From an uncultured Clostridia bacterium (GTDB taxonomy: Bacteria > Bacillota > Clostridia > Christensenellales > QALW01): a DNA stretch of 64,000 nucleotides. Within the stretch, counting starts at the first letter, position 1. The number at the start of each line of letters is the position of its first letter. A model generated the notes under the pieces. The model was given only the letters and a program-made list of their open reading frames with translations. It had not been told where the DNA came from and did not search any database. Shown one piece after another: positions 16,749 to 25,169 of this stretch. The DNA lies in contig CAKRZX010000011.1 in the NCBI GenBank assembly GCA_934434555.1, forward strand, positions 4,503-68,502. Direction: 5' to 3'. Both the position numbers and the translations under genes were made by a program.

Positions 16749-17439
16749 ATGGAATACAGAAAATTCGGCAATACGGTTAGGGTTGCGGCACCTATCCAAA
16801 CCACGCCTTAAACCGATTCTTTTTCCGCTTTTCTGCGTTGCCGAAACTTGAAATACTCCCGGTATTCCTTCGCTCCGCCGCCTTGAAAAACGAAAAAATA
16901 ATTCGGTTTAAGGTCGGAGATTCGTAAAAATGTGCAGATACAAGGAAAAGCGGTGAGATAATATAGGGAAATATATAAGCCGCTTTGACGCCGTAGATGT
17001 GCGTTTTTTGCACATTTGAACGGGTTCGGATGGGTGTCGTAACCCTATTGCGCGTATAGACAGGGGCGAAGAGATTCTCGAAAGCGTAAAAAGAATTGCT
17101 TTGGCGGAAAATATAAAACTGGCGTCGGTAAGTGCCCTTGGCGCGGTTGACGATTTTACTGTCGGCGTCTATAATGTGGACGAAAAAAAGTATTATTCAA
17201 ATAATTTTACGGGCAGTTTTGAAATTGTATCGCTTACGGGAACGATAAACACAATGAACAATGATTTCTACGCCCATTTGCATATGAGCGCGGGCAACGG
17301 CAAAGGCGAAGTGTTCGGCGGACATCTTAATAAAGCCACGGTCAGCGCAACCTGTGAAATGGTGATAACCTTAATAAACGGCAGAGTTGACAGAGAATAC
17401 GACGAAATAACGGGACTTAATCTGTTTAAGTTCGTGTAA
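16749..17439 (+). pseudogene. PPC/DUF296-domain gene interrupted by a mobile element
   Basis: ATG 16749 (GAGGG 5-9 nt upstream) encodes MEYRKFGNTV before a 266-bp insertion; the 3' part from 17048 encodes IARIDRGEEILESVKRIAL through GGHLNKATVSATCEM and GLNLFKFV. Taking out the element plus one TA gives 140 residues with NTV-IARIDRGEE at the join, the normal length and pattern of the PPC (plants and prokaryotes conserved) family, trimeric proteins with a buried metal-site His (AHLHMS) and GGHL motif. The intact gene is thus predictable; the present copy cannot make it. Confidence 0.85.
16780..17045. mobile_element. MITE-like non-autonomous element 2 (TA target duplication)
   Basis: A 266-bp insertion flanked by TA at 16778-16779 and 17046-17047. 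The left end begins GGGTTGCGGCACCTATCC and the reverse complement of the right end begins GGGTTACGACACCCATCC, about 19 of 23 positions matching. No transposase. Its left interior resembles that of the element at 4598 (TTGAAATAC-CCCGGTATTCCTTCG and a nearby AAAAAATAAT), though the outermost bases differ. Insertion broke the PPC-domain gene. Confidence 0.8.
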
Positions 17440-17453
17440 AAGGAGAAACGGCA

Positions 17454-18206
17454 ATGAATACTTTTTTCAGGCGCAGGAAAACGTGGATAACGTCTGCACA
17501 TCAGGGATTTGTAAAGGGAGAAATGCATTCAAACACTCTTGCGGCGTACGCTTTGGCGGCGCAAAAGGGCGCGGATATGATTGAAACGGACGCACGAATG
17601 ACGTCGGACGGCGTAATTATAGTCAATCACGACCCGATTGTCCGCGGGTTTGACGAAAACGGCGAAATAAAAGAATATGTTATTTCCGAAACCGACAGCG
17701 AAACAATAACAAAACTGCATTTAGTAAAAAACGGCGGGGAACACGACAGGGTTCCGACGCTTGAACAAACGCTTGATTTTGCATATAAAAACGGAATGTG
17801 CGTAAATATCGACCTTAAAGAGGGCATAAAAAACGCCGCGCGCGTTGCCGAACTTGTTATAAATTCGGGAATGCGGGGAAGAGTGGTTTATGCCACAAAC
17901 GCGTCGGGAGCGGAAGCGATAAATCTTATCCTTTCCATAGACCCGGAAGCACGGTTTATTGACACGCCGCTGAATTTTACCCGTGAAAAATTGCAGTCGG
18001 TTCGGGATTATCCGTCGAAATGCTATGCCTATACGGGCGATTTCTCAGAGGAAAATATTTCAAGGATACGCAAAAGCGGCTGTATGCTGGCGGCGATATC
18101 GCTGAACGAATCAAATATAAAAGCGGCGTTTGCGTTCCACCCGGATATGGCTGAATATCCCCACACAAGCGATTTTGAGGAAATAGAAAAATTGCTTGAT
18201 TTATAA
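17454..18206 (+). CDS. Glycerophosphodiester phosphodiesterase
   Basis: 250 residues, ATG with AAGGAG 7-8 nt upstream. Hydrolyses glycerophosphodiesters to glycerol-3-phosphate and an alcohol. Visible core: AHQGF (catalytic His, usually HRG), GADMIETDARMTSDG (metal ligands Glu/Asp), IVNHDP (second catalytic His) and NIDLKEG (third ligand). The usual PENT is replaced by HSNT. No signal peptide, so cytoplasmic. It could feed glycerophosphate into the lipid operon that follows, which is an inference from position only. Confidence 0.8.
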   Translation: MNTFFRRRKTWITSAHQGFVKGEMHSNTLAAYALAAQKGADMIETDARMTSDGVIIVNHDPIVRGFDENGEIKEYVISETDSETITKLHLVKNGGEHDRVPTLEQTLDFAYKNGMCVNIDLKEGIKNAARVAELVINSGMRGRVVYATNASGAEAINLILSIDPEARFIDTPLNFTREKLQSVRDYPSKCYAYTGDFSEENISRIRKSGCMLAAISLNESNIKAAFAFHPDMAEYPHTSDFEEIEKLLDL

Positions 18207-18211
18207 ATTTT

Positions 18212-18240
18212 AATCCACTCTGTTCAGAATGGATTTTTTT
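18212..18240 (+). terminator. Rho-independent terminator
   Basis: AATCCACTC / GAATGGATT stem (one mismatch) with a 6-nt loop followed by seven T's, after the glycerophosphodiesterase gene. Confidence 0.75.
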
Positions 18241-18323
18241 GTAAAAGAATTGCGATAAAAATGTGAAAGGAAGAAAAATACCGTTTGCTTTTTTCGACAC
18301 AATATGATATCATTATAAAGATG

Positions 18324-18345
18324 TTGTGCGCATGGAATCCGCGCA
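18324..18345 (+). promoter_or_regulatory. Leader hairpin upstream of the lipid operon
   Basis: GTTGTGCGC pairs with GCGCAAC across a short loop in the untranslated leader, about 30 nt before the GTG start at 18378. No clear -35/-10 pair could be fixed in 18241-18320, though TATGAT (18303-18308) is a candidate -10. Confidence 0.3.
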
Positions 18346-18377
18346 ACTTTGACACTTGAAGATGAAGGAAAACCGAA

Positions 18378-20288
18378 GTGCAGAAACTTTATAATTTAGG
18401 CGGTTGCCGTACGATAGACGAATTTGTAAACAAAAAACTTAATATCCTTAAAAACACGGAACGGACGTTTGATGCGCTGTTTCCGCTTATGTTTTCCGAA
18501 AGCGAAAATGTGCTTTATGAGCAGAGTATCGGATTCAAAACGGTAAAAACCACATATGGTGAGTGCAAAACGGAAATTTTGCATCTTGCGGGGATTTTGA
18601 AGAATACACTTTCCTTTGCACCCGAAAATGCGGTTGTGGGGATTTATATGGAAAACAGCCTTGAATGGATTGAAATATTCTGGGCGGTTATAATGGCGGG
18701 ATTCAGACCGCTGCTTATGAATCTGCGCCTTTCGGATTCAGTTCTTGAAAACGTGCTTGATGACGTTGACGCCTGCGCGGTTATTTCGGATAAAAAATCA
18801 TTCTCAAAAAAGACTTTTACCGTCAATGAGATAAAAAAAGGAACTGAAACGGCTGAACTCGGCAAAGCGGGCACGGAACTGCTTGTAATGTCGTCGGGAA
18901 CGTCGGATAAAGTGAAAATCTGCGCGTACACTGCCGAAAATATTTTTTATCAGATTAAAGACAGCGGATTTATAGTTAAAACAAGCAAAGAGATTTCACG
19001 CCATTATAACGGCGAACTGAAACTGCTTACCTTTTTGCCTTTTTACCATATATTCGGGCTGTTTGCCGTATACTTTTGGTTTACATTCTTTTCGCGAACA
19101 CTTGTACATCTTCCCGACCTTACGCCGGAAGCGATCCTTCAAACCGTGCGCGAACATTCGGTAACGCATATATTCGCCGTTCCGCTTTTCTGGGAAAAGG
19201 TTTATTCTTCCGCAATGCGTCAGATTCATCTGCGCGGAGAACAAACGGAAAAGAGATTTGAAAAGGGTGTAAAAACAGCGCGGAAACTCGATAAAATCCC
19301 GTGCCTGAAAAAAGCGTTTTCAAAAATTGCTTTCAGGGAGATACGGGAAAACATTTTCGGCGAAAGCATATCATTTTTAATAAGCGGCGGCAGTGTGCTT
19401 GACAATAAGGTGCTTGAATTCTTCTCTTTTATCGGCTATCATCTTGTAAACGGCTACGGAATGAGTGAAACGGGCATAACTTCGGTTGAACTTGACAAAA
19501 AGTATATTACCTCCGGTTCGGTGGGAAAACCCTTTCCGTCGCTTGAATATTTTATTGATTCTGACGGTGTGCTTTCGGTAAGGGGAATGTCAACCGCCAA
19601 GTACGTTCTTTGCGGAAAAGAGAAAACTCTCGTTTGCGGCGAAAAATTCCTGACACGCGATTTGGCAGAGGAAAAAGACGGGCATTATTATATTCTCGGC
19701 AGAGAGGACGATGTTATAATCTCTTCTTCCGGCGAAAATCTCAATCCCGCGCTGGCAGAACCTCTGCTTTGCCCCAAAGGCGCAAACGATGTATGCCTTG
19801 TCCCGGGCAAAAACGGTTCCGCGGCTGTATTGCTCATCTCGGTTTCAAAGTATAAATCGGATTTAGCGGGCGTTCTGAACGAGGCAAAGGAACTGCTTTG
19901 TAAACATAATTTTTCTTCGCTTGTTGGCAGGACGGTGCTTGTAAGCGACGGATTTATTGAAGCCGACGGATTTAAGAAAAACAGAAAGCATATTGCGCAA
20001 AAGTATTATGAAAAAGGCTTTTCCGTTATCAATGCGGAAAAAGCCGACGAAAACGCACGGCGCAGTGCAGTTGAAGAGCGTATTGCGGAACTTTTTGCGC
20101 TTGTTCTCGGGAAAGAAAGCGTAGGATATACGGAGGATTTCTTCCTTGACGCGGGCGGCACAAGCCTTGAATACTTTGCGCTTATTTCGGAACTGAAAAA
20201 AGAATTTGAAATTGATTTCCCGCTTGACGAAAGCGAAGAGTTGCGCACTCCGAAAGCGTTTTTTGAGTATATCAGGGACAGAATATGA
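18378..20288 (+). CDS. Adenylate-forming acyl ligase fused to an acyl carrier protein domain
   Basis: 636 residues, GTG start with AAGGA upstream. The N-terminal ~540 residues form an AMP-binding enzyme: VMSSGTSDKVK is a degenerate P-loop (usual TSGTTGxPK), NGYGMSETG is motif A5, REDDVIISSSGEN is A8, and ADGFKKNRKHIAQ carries the late Lys region. Residues ~560-636 are a carrier protein with GGTSL, Ser596 being the predicted phosphopantetheine site. It would activate an acyl chain and load it onto its own carrier. Heads a 14-gene operon; overlaps the next gene by 4 nt. Reduced P-loop may mean altered activity. Confidence 0.8.
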   Translation: MQKLYNLGGCRTIDEFVNKKLNILKNTERTFDALFPLMFSESENVLYEQSIGFKTVKTTYGECKTEILHLAGILKNTLSFAPENAVVGIYMENSLEWIEIFWAVIMAGFRPLLMNLRLSDSVLENVLDDVDACAVISDKKSFSKKTFTVNEIKKGTETAELGKAGTELLVMSSGTSDKVKICAYTAENIFYQIKDSGFIVKTSKEISRHYNGELKLLTFLPFYHIFGLFAVYFWFTFFSRTLVHLPDLTPEAILQTVREHSVTHIFAVPLFWEKVYSSAMRQIHLRGEQTEKRFEKGVKTARKLDKIPCLKKAFSKIAFREIRENIFGESISFLISGGSVLDNKVLEFFSFIGYHLVNGYGMSETGITSVELDKKYITSGSVGKPFPSLEYFIDSDGVLSVRGMSTAKYVLCGKEKTLVCGEKFLTRDLAEEKDGHYYILGREDDVIISSSGENLNPALAEPLLCPKGANDVCLVPGKNGSAAVLLISVSKYKSDLAGVLNEAKELLCKHNFSSLVGRTVLVSDGFIEADGFKKNRKHIAQKYYEKGFSVINAEKADENARRSAVEERIAELFALVLGKESVGYTEDFFLDAGGTSLEYFALISELKKEFEIDFPLDESEELRTPKAFFEYIRDRI

Positions 20289-20905
20289 TTCGGTTTGTAA
20301 ATTTTATTACCAAACTTACCGCGTGGCCCGTGCAGAAAATTCTTTTCCGCACACACATTTATTATGAGAACAAAAACGTGCAGTCGCGGAAGATAAAGGG
20401 CAGGGCGATTATCGTTTCAAACCACACGTCGGTTTACGATTACGCGGTGTTCCTGTTCGTGTTTCCGTTCAGGACTCTAAGGTATCAGATGGCGGAAGTG
20501 CTTTTTAAGAAAAAAGTGCTGGGCGTGTATCTTAAAATGCTTGGCGGAATATTTGTTGACAGGGCGAGTTTTGATTATTCCTTTATGAAAAAGTCGGAAG
20601 ATATCCTTAAAAAAGGCGGTGTGGTGGGGATTTTTCCCGAAAGCCGACTTCCGAAAAAAGACGAAATTCCGCCTATTGAATTTAAGCCCGCGGCGGCATT
20701 CCTTGCGTTAAAGACGAATACGCCCGTTATTCCCGTTTTTACAAGCGGCGGATATTTCAAAAAGCCTTGCAGGGTGGTTATCGGCAAGCCTATGGATTTA
20801 AGTATGTTTGCTGACAGCGAAAAAAGCGAAAAAGAAAATCTTGCGGATATCTCCGCGATAATGCGCGAAAAAGTTATTTCGCTCGGGGAAATGTATGAGT
20901 TTTGA
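20285..20905 (+). CDS. PlsC-like 1-acylglycerol-3-phosphate acyltransferase
   Basis: 206 residues, ATG overlapping the preceding stop. SNHTSVYD is the catalytic HX4D block, FVDRAS and IFPESRLPKKDE the substrate-binding blocks (FPEGxR variant), and TPVIPVF the fourth block. Membrane-associated acyl transfer from acyl-ACP or acyl-CoA to an alcohol acceptor. Usual length is 200-250. Directly linked to an acyl-ligase/carrier fusion, which suggests it takes acyl chains from that carrier. Confidence 0.85.
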   Translation: MIRFVNFITKLTAWPVQKILFRTHIYYENKNVQSRKIKGRAIIVSNHTSVYDYAVFLFVFPFRTLRYQMAEVLFKKKVLGVYLKMLGGIFVDRASFDYSFMKKSEDILKKGGVVGIFPESRLPKKDEIPPIEFKPAAAFLALKTNTPVIPVFTSGGYFKKPCRVVIGKPMDLSMFADSEKSEKENLADISAIMREKVISLGEMYEF

Positions 20906-21506
20906 TTATCTTTTATATGATATTATCGGCGCTACGGCGGCATTGCCGGGGCTTTTGTGGTTCAGGACAAAGCGAATTTACGCAAGCGAAAAAGCAAAGG
21001 AAAAAATCCGCGGCGGTGCACTTGTAATATCGAATCACGTGGGATTTTTTGACCCGATTTATCTGATGTTCGCCATTCACTATCGCCGACATCACTTTAT
21101 TGCCACAAAAGAACTTTTTGACGGCAAGGTAAAGCGGTTTTTATTCACAAAGGCGTTTCACTGCATTGAAATTGACAGGGATAATTTCAATATGGCTACG
21201 TTCAGGAAAATAGTTGACGTGCTTAAACAGGGCAAAATTGTTTCAATGTTCCCCGAGGGTCACATCTGCAAAGAGCAGGAAAACGCGGCGTTTAAGTCAG
21301 GTATGGTTTTAATGGCGCTGCAAAGCGGTTGCAGCATTGTACCCGTGTACATAAAAAAGCGTGAGCATTTTTGGCAAAGGCAGGTTGCCGTAATAGGCGA
21401 GCCGGTAACGGTAAAATCCGAAAACGGAATCAAAGTGCAGCAGATAAGCGAAAAAACGCAGTATCTGTTCAAAATAGAAAAAGAACTTGAAAATCTTGCA
21501 AAGTAA
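20895..21506 (+). CDS. PlsC-like acyltransferase (second copy)
   Basis: 203 residues; starts 11 nt before the end of the previous acyltransferase. SNHVGFFD (HX4D), IEIDRDN and MFPEGHICKE, with CSIVPVYI as the last block. The two copies are clearly different (first SESRL, here EGHIC), so they probably transfer to different acceptor positions. Cytoplasmic membrane face. Confidence 0.85.
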   Translation: MSFDYLLYDIIGATAALPGLLWFRTKRIYASEKAKEKIRGGALVISNHVGFFDPIYLMFAIHYRRHHFIATKELFDGKVKRFLFTKAFHCIEIDRDNFNMATFRKIVDVLKQGKIVSMFPEGHICKEQENAAFKSGMVLMALQSGCSIVPVYIKKREHFWQRQVAVIGEPVTVKSENGIKVQQISEKTQYLFKIEKELENLAK

Positions 21507-21522
21507 AAGGAGAAAAGCAATT

Positions 21523-23025
21523 ATGAAATTTGACAATCCCGAAGTTTTCAGAAAGTATACCGACGAAGAAACGTTTTCGCGCATTAAGGAAATGCCCACC
21601 GTTAAAGCAATGTGGGAAATGTGCGCAAAGGACTATGCGTATAAGGTTGCCGTAGTTGATAACGGCAGAGAAATCACCTATGCCGAGATTGATAAGGATA
21701 TATCGGCGCTCAGGGCAATGCTTGATAAAAACGGAATCAAAAAAGGCGACAGAATAGGCGTTTATATTCCCAACAGTTATGAGTTTGTAAAGGCATATCT
21801 CGCAGTCGTTACTTTCGGCGCGGTTTCGGTTATTCTTCCGCCCCAGCTTGACGCCATGACGGTTTTCGGATGCACAATGAAATTTCAACTTTCCGCACTT
21901 CTTACCGTAGAGGATATGGACGAAAAAACTGCGGTTGCAAAGGCAAAGAACGTTAAAATTATGCTTTTAAGTTCGGCGAAAGATGAAGTTTGCCCAATGG
22001 GTGACGTTGGCGAAAACGACCCGGCGGTTGTTATGTTTACCGGCGGCACTACCGGCAAGAGCAAGGGCGCTGAACTTACTAACGGGGCTGTTATGCAGGG
22101 TACCGTAAACGGGTGCTACGGCTTAAAGCATGTTTTCTTTCAGCGATATCTTAATGTTCTGCCATTCTCCCATGTTTTCGGGCTTATCAGGAATCTTATG
22201 ACGAGCCTTTATACCGGTAGTACCATTTTTATATGCCGCAACAATAAAGATATGTTCCGCGATATCGCAATGTTCAGACCCACCGTTATGGTTATGGTGC
22301 CCGCTTTGGCTGAAATGGCACTTACGCTTTCAAAGCAGTTCGGCAAAAATATGCTGGGCGACGATATAAAAATGGTAATCTGCGGTGCGGCGGCTGTTTC
22401 GCCCTATTTAATTGAGGAATACGATAAAATGGGCATTATGCTTCTGCCCGGTTACGGACTTACCGAATCGGCAAACCTGGTTTCGGGCAACCCCGAAAAC
22501 ATAAAAAAGCCCACGTCCGTCGGAATTCCGTACCCCAATCAGGAATTTAAGATTGTTGACGGCGAACTGTGGATTAAAGGCAAAAATATAATGACCCGCT
22601 ATATCGGCGAAGATATTTCCGGCTTTGAAGACGGCTGGTTCAGAACGGGTGATCTTGTCCGCTTTGATGAGGACGGATTCCTTTATATTACGGGACGATT
22701 GAAAGAAATAATCATTCTTGCAAACGGCGAAAATATTTCGCCCGCGGAAGTCGAGGCTCACTTCAATGAACTTGATTTTGTTCAGGATTCGCAGATTTTC
22801 GAGGCGATAGGCGATAACGGCACACATATTCTTGCCCTTGAAGTAGTACCCAGAATGACGGAAGTAAAGAAAATAGAGGGCGACGCAAACGCATTTATGA
22901 TGAAGGAACTCGAAAGAGTGAATTTGTCACTGCCATCGCATATGCGCGCCGTGAGAATTACTCTGCGCGACAAGGACTTTGAGCGTACACCCAGCATGAA
23001 AATCAAGCGTTACACGCTCGGATAA
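21523..23025 (+). CDS. Adenylate-forming acyl-CoA synthetase/acyl-ACP ligase
   Basis: 500 residues from ATG 21523 (AAAGGAG 10 nt upstream); an earlier in-frame ATG lies in the previous gene. All core motifs are intact: MFTGGTTGKSKGAEL, GYGLTESANL, WFRTGDLVRFDEDG, GRLKEIIILANGENISP and the catalytic Lys in PSMKIKRY. It activates a carboxylic acid as an adenylate and passes it to CoA or a carrier. A stand-alone carrier gene follows 12 nt downstream, so loading of that carrier is the likely role. Confidence 0.85.
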   Translation: MKFDNPEVFRKYTDEETFSRIKEMPTVKAMWEMCAKDYAYKVAVVDNGREITYAEIDKDISALRAMLDKNGIKKGDRIGVYIPNSYEFVKAYLAVVTFGAVSVILPPQLDAMTVFGCTMKFQLSALLTVEDMDEKTAVAKAKNVKIMLLSSAKDEVCPMGDVGENDPAVVMFTGGTTGKSKGAELTNGAVMQGTVNGCYGLKHVFFQRYLNVLPFSHVFGLIRNLMTSLYTGSTIFICRNNKDMFRDIAMFRPTVMVMVPALAEMALTLSKQFGKNMLGDDIKMVICGAAAVSPYLIEEYDKMGIMLLPGYGLTESANLVSGNPENIKKPTSVGIPYPNQEFKIVDGELWIKGKNIMTRYIGEDISGFEDGWFRTGDLVRFDEDGFLYITGRLKEIIILANGENISPAEVEAHFNELDFVQDSQIFEAIGDNGTHILALEVVPRMTEVKKIEGDANAFMMKELERVNLSLPSHMRAVRITLRDKDFERTPSMKIKRYTLG

Positions 23026-23037
23026 GGAGAGTTTTTT

Positions 23038-23286
23038 ATGAAAACAAGACAGGAAATTTTTGAAGAATTAAAAGATTCGGTTGTATCCATTGACCCTACG
23101 CGCAAAGAAGTTATCGAAAAGTGTGACGAAAGCACGAATCTTGTAAGCGGACTCGGCTTTGATTCCGTGGGGCTTATTTGCCTTGTAATTGTTCTTGAAG
23201 AGCGTTTCGGCATTCGCTTTGACGATTCAGACGGCTTTGAAACCGTGGGACAGGTTATTGACTACATAGAGGGCAAACTCGGATAA
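23038..23286 (+). CDS. Acyl carrier protein
   Basis: 82 residues, acidic, with LGFDSVGLICL; Ser43 is the predicted phosphopantetheine attachment site. GGAGAG lies 8 nt upstream. Not the housekeeping AcpP by sequence (usual DSLD is FDSVG), so a dedicated carrier for this operon. Its last base overlaps the first base of the next gene. Confidence 0.85.
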   Translation: MKTRQEIFEELKDSVVSIDPTRKEVIEKCDESTNLVSGLGFDSVGLICLVIVLEERFGIRFDDSDGFETVGQVIDYIEGKLG

Positions 23287-24227
23287 TGCATTTAAGGGTA
23301 ATTGCGGGCGTTGCGGCTTTTCTGCTTGCGGGGTTTATTGTATCGTATGTAATTGTAAACATCGCAATGTTCAAAAAGTTCTTTGCCCGTGCGGATTCGG
23401 ATAAACTTAAAGCCCGTGCGCTTGAAGATGCCCACTATGCACCGTTCAGAGAAGAAATCCTTGCAAATTATACCGAACTTGAAAAACTTCCCGCAGAACG
23501 AGTTTTCTGCGTTTCTTATGACGGAACGCGGCTTTCGGCAAGATATTACGATTCCGGCAGTAAGAAAACGGTTGTGCTGCTGCACGGATATCACGCCGTG
23601 CCGTGGATAAATTTTGCCGCATCGGGCGAAGGGCTGATTGAGAGAAAGTATAATATTCTTCTTATTGACCAGCGTGCATACGGCGAAAGCGGCGGAAAGT
23701 ATTCAAGTATGGGGCTGTGCGAATCAAAAGATTTGCTTTGCTGGATTGAGTATCTGCAAAGAGAAAAACAACCCGAAAGCATTGCGCTTTACGGCATAAG
23801 TATGGGCGCGGCAACGGTAGGGTATGTTTCGGACAGTCTTGAAAACACCTGCGTACGCGCACTTGTGCTTGACTGCGGGTTCTGCTCGCCTGCCGAACTT
23901 CAAAACAGTATCATTTCCCGTATCGGTGTGCCGAAGTGGATGTTTTTTATGTGCAATTCGCTTGTAAAAATAAAGATGAAGGTTGATTTGAAAGAATCTA
24001 CCGTAAAACATCTGGCAAACTGCACTTTGCCGGCACTGTTCCTTTACGGTGAAAAGGACGCCGTTGTGCCTAAGGGCGACACAAAAAGAATGTTTGATGC
24101 GTGTAAAAGCGATAAGATTCTGCTTTCCATTCCGGAAGCGGGGCATACAACTGCCCTGATTGCGGGCGGAGAAAAGATACAGTCGGCTTTTTATAATTTT
24201 TTAAAAAAATATATGGGGGACAGATAA
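23286..24227 (+). CDS. Membrane-anchored alpha/beta hydrolase
   Basis: 313 residues. One N-terminal membrane segment (about 6-28), then a hydrolase domain: VLLHGYHA (oxyanion region), LLIDQRAYGESGG, YGISMGAA with nucleophile Ser172, FLYGEKDAVVP (Asp) and PEAGHTTAL (His). Complete Ser-Asp-His triad. The family (S9/YqiA/BAAT-like) includes acyl esterases and peptidases; the anchor and lipid context suggest a membrane lipid or acyl-ester substrate. Confidence 0.75.
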   Translation: MHLRVIAGVAAFLLAGFIVSYVIVNIAMFKKFFARADSDKLKARALEDAHYAPFREEILANYTELEKLPAERVFCVSYDGTRLSARYYDSGSKKTVVLLHGYHAVPWINFAASGEGLIERKYNILLIDQRAYGESGGKYSSMGLCESKDLLCWIEYLQREKQPESIALYGISMGAATVGYVSDSLENTCVRALVLDCGFCSPAELQNSIISRIGVPKWMFFMCNSLVKIKMKVDLKESTVKHLANCTLPALFLYGEKDAVVPKGDTKRMFDACKSDKILLSIPEAGHTTALIAGGEKIQSAFYNFLKKYMGDR

Positions 24228-24228
24228 T

Positions 24229-25158
24229 ATGGATTATGTTATTTTGACCGATTCTTCTTGCGACCTTAAAAAGGAAGTGCGCGAGGAGTACGGAATCGAG
24301 CTCATTCCGGGGCATTTCAATGCGCCGGATAAAACGGACAGAATTTCAGACCTTGAATGGCACGACACCACGGCAGAGGAATTCTATCAGGACCTGAAAG
24401 CGCACCCGGACGGTTACACTTCCGCACCGCCCAACGTTCAGGAGTGGTATGAAAAATTTAAGGAGTTCACCGACGCGGGGAAAGCGGTTCTTGCAATAAC
24501 CATTTCTTCCGGCATAAGCGGCTCATTTTCATTTATGTCTTTGGGGCGTGATAAACTGCTTGAAGAGAATCCTCAGGCGAAAATCGTGCTTGTGGATTCA
24601 ATGCGCTATTCCGCGGCAATAGGGCTTATGGCAATTTATGCGTCAAACCTGCGGGCGCAGGGTAAAAGCATTGACGAAGCGGGGCAGTGGCTTAATGAAA
24701 ATAAGAACTGTTTCCGTGAGTGCGGCTGGCTTGACGACCTTTCCTTTGTTGCAAAAAAAGGCAGAATATCTCACGCTACGGCATTTTTCGGTACGCTTAT
24801 AGGCGTAAAACCCATAGGCGAATTTGACGAAAACGGCCTTACCACGGTGCTCGGCAAGACAAAGGGTGAAAAACAGGCGTATAAAGTTTTTTTGCGTTAT
24901 ATGGAAGAAACGGGCGGCGATTTTTCGGATAAAACCGTGTTTATTGCCCATTCAAACCGCAAAAAACAGGCGCTTGCTTATATGGATATGATTAAGGAAA
25001 AGTTTAATCCCGCGAAAATTTACTTTACGGAAGTTTATCCGTCCTGCGGAATAAATATAGGTCCCGGACTTATGACGGCTTTTTATATGGGCACGCCCAT
25101 TTCAAAAGGGCTGGAATTTGAAAAAGAACTTGTTACAAAACTTATTGAAGAAAAATAA
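24229..25158 (+). CDS. DegV family fatty-acid-binding protein (FakB-like)
   Basis: 309 residues, starting one base after the previous stop. VILTDSSCDLKKEV, then TSAPPNVQEW and AITISSGISGSF, VDSMRYSAA and the Cys/Gly-rich YPSCGINIGPG are DegV signatures. DegV/FakB proteins bind a free fatty acid and present it to FakA for phosphorylation. A FakA-like gene is two genes downstream, so the pair is complete in this operon. Confidence 0.9.
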   Translation: MDYVILTDSSCDLKKEVREEYGIELIPGHFNAPDKTDRISDLEWHDTTAEEFYQDLKAHPDGYTSAPPNVQEWYEKFKEFTDAGKAVLAITISSGISGSFSFMSLGRDKLLEENPQAKIVLVDSMRYSAAIGLMAIYASNLRAQGKSIDEAGQWLNENKNCFRECGWLDDLSFVAKKGRISHATAFFGTLIGVKPIGEFDENGLTTVLGKTKGEKQAYKVFLRYMEETGGDFSDKTVFIAHSNRKKQALAYMDMIKEKFNPAKIYFTEVYPSCGINIGPGLMTAFYMGTPISKGLEFEKELVTKLIEEK

Positions 25159-25169
25159 CGGAGCAAAAA

